DNA of 10,328 bases from Sanchytrium tribonematis (Eukaryota; Sanchytriomycota; Sanchytriomycetes; Sanchytriales; Sanchytriaceae). Shown in pieces: positions 7,043 to 10,328 of this stretch. Both the position numbers and the translations under genes were made by a program. The first letter of the stretch is position 1; every line of letters starts with the position of its first letter. The notes beneath the pieces were generated by a model. It was not told the origin of the DNA. It saw only the letters and a program-made list of their open reading frames with translations, and did no database searches. The stretch is from positions 1-10,328 of the forward strand of contig JADGIG010000301.1 in the NCBI GenBank assembly GCA_018985235.1, given 5' to 3'.

Positions 7043-8284
7043 ATGGCCAAATCGCAATTATTTGTCATATTTTCTGCGCTATTAATAGACATCTTGGCAT
7101 TTACAGCCATTTTACCGTTACTTCCTCGTATTCTGAACAATTATAAAGAAAACGACAAAAATTCCTTGTTTGTGTCATTTATTGGATACATAAACCAGTA
7201 TAAAGAATTTATTGGCGCAGAGGATGATCGCTTTGATATAGTGCTTTTCGGTGGAATCATCGGATCGCTTTACTCGTTACTACAGGCACTTGTAGCCCCA
7301 TATATCGGAAAATTAAGTGACAAGCACGGCAGAAAGCCAATATTGCTACTGAGCATGATCGGAAATATTTTATCGGCGTTAGTGTGGCTCTATTCTAAAA
7401 ATTTTAATCATTTCTTAATTTCAAGAATTATAGCGGGGCTTTCTGAAGGAAATGTGCAGCTATCAATAGCAATGATTTCGGATCTTACGACCAAAGAAAC
7501 GAGAAGTAAAGGACTTGCACTAATCGGAATAGCCTTTAGTTTAGGCTTTACTTTTGGACCTGGCGTCTCGGCCTTTGTTGCTTCGAGAGAGCCTCTATTT
7601 GAAAATGCATTTGCCAATGCATCATTATTTTCTTTAGTCACACTGGTACTGGAGACACTATTTCTTGTGTTTGCTCTAAAGGAAACTAATGTTGTTGACA
7701 AGAAAAATGTAATAGCCAAGCAAAGCGCAACTTTAGAGCAAAAAAGGTTGGCTTTGATTCATTTTTTGTTTCTATTAATTTTCAGCGGAATGGAATTTAC
7801 TGTAACATTTCTCACCTTTGAAAGATTTCAATTTTCAAATATGGATCAAGGAAAGTTATTAGGAACTATTGGCATAATTGCTGCGACATTACAAGGTGGT
7901 TTTGTTAGAAGATATGCTCATAAAATTGGAGACGGTCCAATTGCTCTGAGTGGAATTGTTTCCAGTGCAATCGGCTATTTTTTTATTGGAATTTCCGATA
8001 ATACCAAAACTTTGTATATTGGAGCATCCTTCTTAGCATATACCTCCGCGACTGTTGTGACCTGCCTCACAAGTCTAGCCTCACATTTGGACAAATCTGG
8101 GCACGCACTCGGAGATTTTAGGCGCTATGGTCAGCTTGGTCGAGCAATTGGCCCAATTTTATCTTGCTCTGCATACTGGCTTTTTGGAGCCAAAAATATT
8201 TACATGATAAGTTTTATCCTCACTCTACTAATCAGTGCTTTATTTAAATCTTGGCTTCCAACTCAGAAAATGAAAAAACAGTAA
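7043..8284 (+). CDS. MFSD10: MFSD10/TETRAN-like major facilitator transporter
   Basis: A 413-residue membrane transporter of the major facilitator superfamily, with about 12 hydrophobic segments. Seen: TM1 (IFSALLIDILAFTAILPLLP, 9-28); a long soluble first loop (about 30-65); LFGGIIGSLYSLLQALVAPYIG (68-89); MFS motif A as GKLSDKHGRKPIL (89-101); the motif-C region GIAFSLGFTFGPGVSAF (162-178); the second-half signature FSGMEFTVTFLTFERFQFSNMDQGK (247-271); and RYGQLGRAIGPILSCSAYWLFGA (361-383). The last two blocks and the long loop before LFGG are specific to the MFSD10 (tetracycline-transporter-like) branch, not just any MFS member. The human relative is linked to organic anion efflux; the substrate here is unknown. 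The length fits the family. ATG at 7043 has G at -3 and lies 35 bp after the previous gene. No AATAAA is seen between its stop and ALG7. Confidence 0.87.
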   Translation: MAKSQLFVIFSALLIDILAFTAILPLLPRILNNYKENDKNSLFVSFIGYINQYKEFIGAEDDRFDIVLFGGIIGSLYSLLQALVAPYIGKLSDKHGRKPILLLSMIGNILSALVWLYSKNFNHFLISRIIAGLSEGNVQLSIAMISDLTTKETRSKGLALIGIAFSLGFTFGPGVSAFVASREPLFENAFANASLFSLVTLVLETLFLVFALKETNVVDKKNVIAKQSATLEQKRLALIHFLFLLIFSGMEFTVTFLTFERFQFSNMDQGKLLGTIGIIAATLQGGFVRRYAHKIGDGPIALSGIVSSAIGYFFIGISDNTKTLYIGASFLAYTSATVVTCLTSLASHLDKSGHALGDFRRYGQLGRAIGPILSCSAYWLFGAKNIYMISFILTLLISALFKSWLPTQKMKKQ

Positions 8285-8310
8285 ATATTTTCATTATCTG
8301 AAACAACCTG

Positions 8311-9465
8311 ATGGATCACTTTTTTGCTTCAAATGCAATATCCTTTGCTTCTGCATACTTCATCAGTGATTTTGTTCTACCCAGAGCAGCTCCTAAATTC
8401 ATCCAGAATGGTCTATTCGGTAAAGATTTGCATAAAAAAGAAAAGCCACAAGTGCCTGAATCTATGGGAACTGTCGTATTAGTTGTTTACATGAATATTT
8501 TAATATTTTTAATGCCGTTCGAACTCCCTAAAGAATCTATATTTATAAGGTATCTTGCTGCGATATTGTCCATACAGGCAAGTTGTTTTTTAGGATTTGT
8601 GGATGACGTATTGGAATTGAAATGGCGGCATAAATTGTTTATGCCACTTTTAGCCTCTTTGCCTTTAATTATGATTTATTATCTGCAAAGCAATATCACT
8701 TACATGTCTGTTCCATATTATGGTCCACTTGATATCGGTATTTTGTATTATGTTTATATGATTATGTTTACTATATTTTGTACCAATAGTATTAATATTC
8801 TTGCTGGGATAAATGGGCTGGAGGTGGGACAGTCCATTGTTATTGCCTCATTCATTTTGCTTTACTCAAGTATCCAGGCTTATTACTATTACATGATCGA
8901 ATTTCACCAGTCTAGATTGAACAGTCACAAATTTACAATATCTATCATTTTGCCTTTTATCGGAGCTAGTTTTGCTTTATTAAAGTACAACATTTATCCC
9001 GCTAAAATGTTTTGTGGGGATGCATATACTTATACCAGCGGAATGATATGTGCAATTTGTGGCATTCTAAGTCATACCTCAAAAACTCTGATTTTGTTCT
9101 TTATACCACAAATTTTGAATTTTTTAATCTCACTTCCTCAAATCTTGAGAGTTATACCTTGTCCGAAACACCGGTTGCCTCGATTTGTGCCTGAAGAAAA
9201 TTTATTATATTACGGAACAGTCGCAAAAGAAAAAGAAGACAATCTTTTTGACAAAAAAGGCAAGTCATTCGGAGAATTCTTGAATCAATTCAAATCAAAG
9301 AATGCATGTCATCTTAATTTTATTAATATTGTATTGTTTCTTAAGGGACCCATGTCAGAGCACCAGTTGTTTAAAGAGGTGATGAAAATACAAATTATTT
9401 GCTGCGGAATCGGTTTGGCAATAAGATATTCTATTGGGTTTCTTATTGAGGGTCTACCGCATTAA
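8311..9465 (+). CDS. ALG7: UDP-GlcNAc:dolichyl-phosphate GlcNAc-1-phosphotransferase (ALG7/DPAGT1)
   Basis: This enzyme moves GlcNAc-1-phosphate from UDP-GlcNAc to dolichyl phosphate in the ER membrane, the committed first step of N-linked glycan assembly and the target of tunicamycin. 384 residues, about ten hydrophobic spans, slightly shorter than typical (400-450). Seen: PESMG (49-53); the Asp-Asp metal/substrate motif GFVDDVLELKWRHKL (95-109); DIGILYYVYM (141-150); FCTNSINILAGINGLEVGQ (156-174); YPAKMFCGDAYTYTSGM (229-245) with the active-site Asp at 237; LSHTSKTLILFFIPQILNFL; and the nucleotide-sugar loop CPKHRLPR (284-291). The usual VFVGDT is here MFCGDA, so flanking residues differ while the Asp is kept. 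ATG at 8311 is 26 bp past the transporter stop, with C at -3. The C-terminus overlaps the convergent small gene by 23 bp. Confidence 0.96.
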   Translation: MDHFFASNAISFASAYFISDFVLPRAAPKFIQNGLFGKDLHKKEKPQVPESMGTVVLVVYMNILIFLMPFELPKESIFIRYLAAILSIQASCFLGFVDDVLELKWRHKLFMPLLASLPLIMIYYLQSNITYMSVPYYGPLDIGILYYVYMIMFTIFCTNSINILAGINGLEVGQSIVIASFILLYSSIQAYYYYMIEFHQSRLNSHKFTISIILPFIGASFALLKYNIYPAKMFCGDAYTYTSGMICAICGILSHTSKTLILFFIPQILNFLISLPQILRVIPCPKHRLPRFVPEENLLYYGTVAKEKEDNLFDKKGKSFGEFLNQFKSKNACHLNFINIVLFLKGPMSEHQLFKEVMKIQIICCGIGLAIRYSIGFLIEGLPH

Positions 9466-9853
9466 ATTTTGTTATTATTTGCAAATAAACAAATTCTGTT
9501 TCTATCAATGTTGAGTTGTACAAAACAATATGATCTTGAGCAAAATATCTCTTTCCATTTAATTTAAACTCGCCGAATAAAACAATAACATGAAGTAGCG
9601 TATTTGGATCCGACAAGGTAAATTTTGAATTTTTTGTTAATGTGATCAATGCAACTAGTCGGTTCTTGTGAAGATGCTTGATTTTAATGTGGGATTCAGT
9701 CAAAGTGGATTTTTCTCGAGGCAAAATGATCCGGGGTTGCTTTAATGCGATGTTCTCAAGCGCAAGCAGTTTAGATATGTTAATTTCAAATATTGTATGA
9801 AGTTGCTTTAATTTATTTAACTCTTGCTGGACGTAATAATCGTACAAATGCAT
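9443..9853 (-). CDS. Small uncharacterised protein (136 aa), possible cupin-like C-terminal half
   Basis: I do not recognise this gene. It encodes 136 residues with a helical, Leu/Lys-rich first third (VQQELNKLKQLHTIFEINISKLLALEN) and a strand-rich second half (LVALITLTKN, LLHVIVLFGEFKLNGKRYF, DHIVLYNS, FVYLQIITKF). The spacing of G-E-F-x-L-x-G-K-x-Y and the following D-H-I-V-L recalls a small cupin or similar beta barrel, a weak resemblance only. The start is 13 bp after the stop of the upstream glycosyltransferase gene on the same strand, and the 3' end overlaps ALG7 by 23 bp. The ATG context is poor (T at -3), and it is the only Met in the protein, so the true start or gene structure may differ. 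That the frame stays open for 411 bp against ALG7's 3' side supports it as real, but not strongly. Confidence 0.55.
   Translation of the reverse strand: MHLYDYYVQQELNKLKQLHTIFEINISKLLALENIALKQPRIILPREKSTLTESHIKIKHLHKNRLVALITLTKNSKFTLSDPNTLLHVIVLFGEFKLNGKRYFAQDHIVLYNSTLIETEFVYLQIITKFNAVDPQ
9475..9489. terminator. ALG7 3'-end palindrome with AATAAA
   Basis: A perfect 14 bp palindrome, TTATTTGCAAATAA (9475-9488), begins 10 bp past the ALG7 stop. With the next base it gives AATAAA at 9484-9489 on the plus strand, suitable as the ALG7 poly(A) signal. It lies inside the 3' coding part of the opposing small gene (encoding YLQII). The same TTATTTG/CAAATAA arms occur in the UTP14/PET127 gap. Confidence 0.45.
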
Positions 9854-9866
9854 AGAGTTTCAAAAA

Positions 9867-10328
9867 TTAAAAATTTGTGCATTTAAATTTTTCTTCAAAC
9901 CATCCACTCACAGAGGTATCTACTTTCTTGCTAGTTGGTATTCCATTTTTCTTCCAGCAATTATTGTTTGATTTTGTAAAAGTCCAACTAAAACAACTCT
10001 GATCCTCGAAACATTTTAGAATACACTCGTCTAGAGTGCTTACAAAGTTTTCGTAATCACTTCCTGTTAAATCTAAATTTTTTCGGATCAAAAATTGACG
10101 TTCAATCCCTTCTGAATTTTTGATTGTTTTAAAAGTTTCTGATTCATCAGATTGTCGCAACATAGGATCTTTCTTAACAACCCAATTAAATATCTGACCC
10201 ATATTAACTTCCGCACCGTATCCATCGTTCTTCTGTATCTCAGATTCTAGCTCATGTAGTAATTGGATTTGAAACGGAAACAAATGATGGAATGTAAATG
10301 GCTTGTCGCAAGGACTGCTAAACTTGAC
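9867..10328 (-). CDS. Probable GT31-like glycosyltransferase C-terminus with PAN/Apple domain (5' partial)
   Basis: The frame is open to the right edge, so only the last 153 residues are seen. The fragment starts with CDKPFTFHHL (about 7-16), resembling the conserved C-terminal (T/S)FHH segment after the catalytic core of fringe-like GT31 enzymes, followed by a helix (PFQIQLLHELESEI) and QIFNWVVKKDP. Residues about 82-150 look like a PAN/Apple module: DECILKCFEDQSCFSWTF, a further Cys in NNNCW, VSGWF and a terminal KFKC, with Cys spacing consistent with disulfides in a secreted or Golgi-luminal protein. As I recall, many fungal GT31 proteins have this same order: FHH segment, an acidic D-x-x-SD-like linker (here RQSDESE), then a Cys-rich tail. 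The donor and acceptor are unknown. The PAN call is firmer than the GT31 call. Confidence 0.62.
   Translation of the reverse strand, partial: VKFSSPCDKPFTFHHLFPFQIQLLHELESEIQKNDGYGAEVNMGQIFNWVVKKDPMLRQSDESETFKTIKNSEGIERQFLIRKNLDLTGSDYENFVSTLDECILKCFEDQSCFSWTFTKSNNNCWKKNGIPTSKKVDTSVSGWFEEKFKCTNF

Noticed and set aside
9826-9844. A possible 19-nt GT...AG intron near the start of the small minus-strand gene (GTACGATTATTACGTCCAG)
   Set aside because: It lacks the TTAG end. Splicing would put the gene in the frame of the upstream glycosyltransferase behind that gene's TAA stop, with no ATG.
1-10328. Chlorarachniophyte nucleomorph origin, suggested by 19-nt introns
   Set aside because: PET127 (mitochondrial), ALG7 and a PAN-domain luminal enzyme are not expected in a nucleomorph genome.
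1-10328. CRISPR, insertion sequences, prokaryotic operons, tRNA or rRNA genes
   Set aside because: No repeat arrays, transposase, ribosome-binding sites or RNA gene structures were seen; the content is eukaryotic.

Overview
This is a compact, AT-rich stretch (roughly two thirds A+T by eye) of a eukaryotic nuclear genome. Every gene that can be named is eukaryotic: UTP14 (ribosome biogenesis), PET127 (mitochondrial RNA processing), UPF2/NMD2 (nonsense-mediated decay), an MFSD10-type transporter, ALG7/DPAGT1 (first step of N-glycosylation) and the C-terminus of a probable GT31-like glycosyltransferase with a PAN domain. Stops are TAA or TAG and no reassigned stop is needed, so ciliate-type codes do not fit. 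PET127, together with the GT31-PAN tail as I remember it from fungi, hints at the fungal side of opisthokonts (an early-branching, compact-genome lineage such as a Rozella- or aphelid-like organism). That placement is an inference from a few genes and is weak.

Layout. UTP14 (1-897, +, 5' end outside the window) converges on PET127 (2416-920, -) with 22 bp between the stops. UPF2 (5601-2598, -, two exons) lies upstream of PET127, with a 181 bp AT-rich spacer. A gene for an unrecognised protein with a C-terminal double-stranded-RNA-binding domain (5630-7007, +, two exons) diverges from UPF2 with only about 28 bp between start codons. The MFSD10-like gene (7043-8284, +) and ALG7 (8311-9465, +) follow in tandem with 35 and 26 bp gaps. 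ALG7 overlaps the 3' end of a small uncharacterised gene (9853-9443, -) by 23 bp. That gene starts 13 bp after the stop of the glycosyltransferase/PAN gene (10328-9867, -), which runs off the right edge. No stretch over 300 bp lacks a gene.

The most interesting signal is in the gene structure. The two genes whose reading frame breaks are both restored by removing exactly 19 nt with GTA...TTAG borders, and the two introns share the 3' end TTAYTTAG. These would be among the shortest spliceosomal introns known. In both genes the intron sits just upstream of the C-terminal interaction module (the acidic and UPF1-binding tail of UPF2; the dsRBD of the other gene), so retention would give a truncated protein. 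The 3' ends also look economical: an AATAAA hexamer occurs on both strands of the UTP14/PET127 gap as the arms of a perfect hairpin, and a similar TTATTTG/CAAATAA palindrome lies just after ALG7.

The genes do not form one pathway. They are mostly housekeeping functions packed tightly together: RNA metabolism on the left, membrane transport and protein glycosylation on the right.
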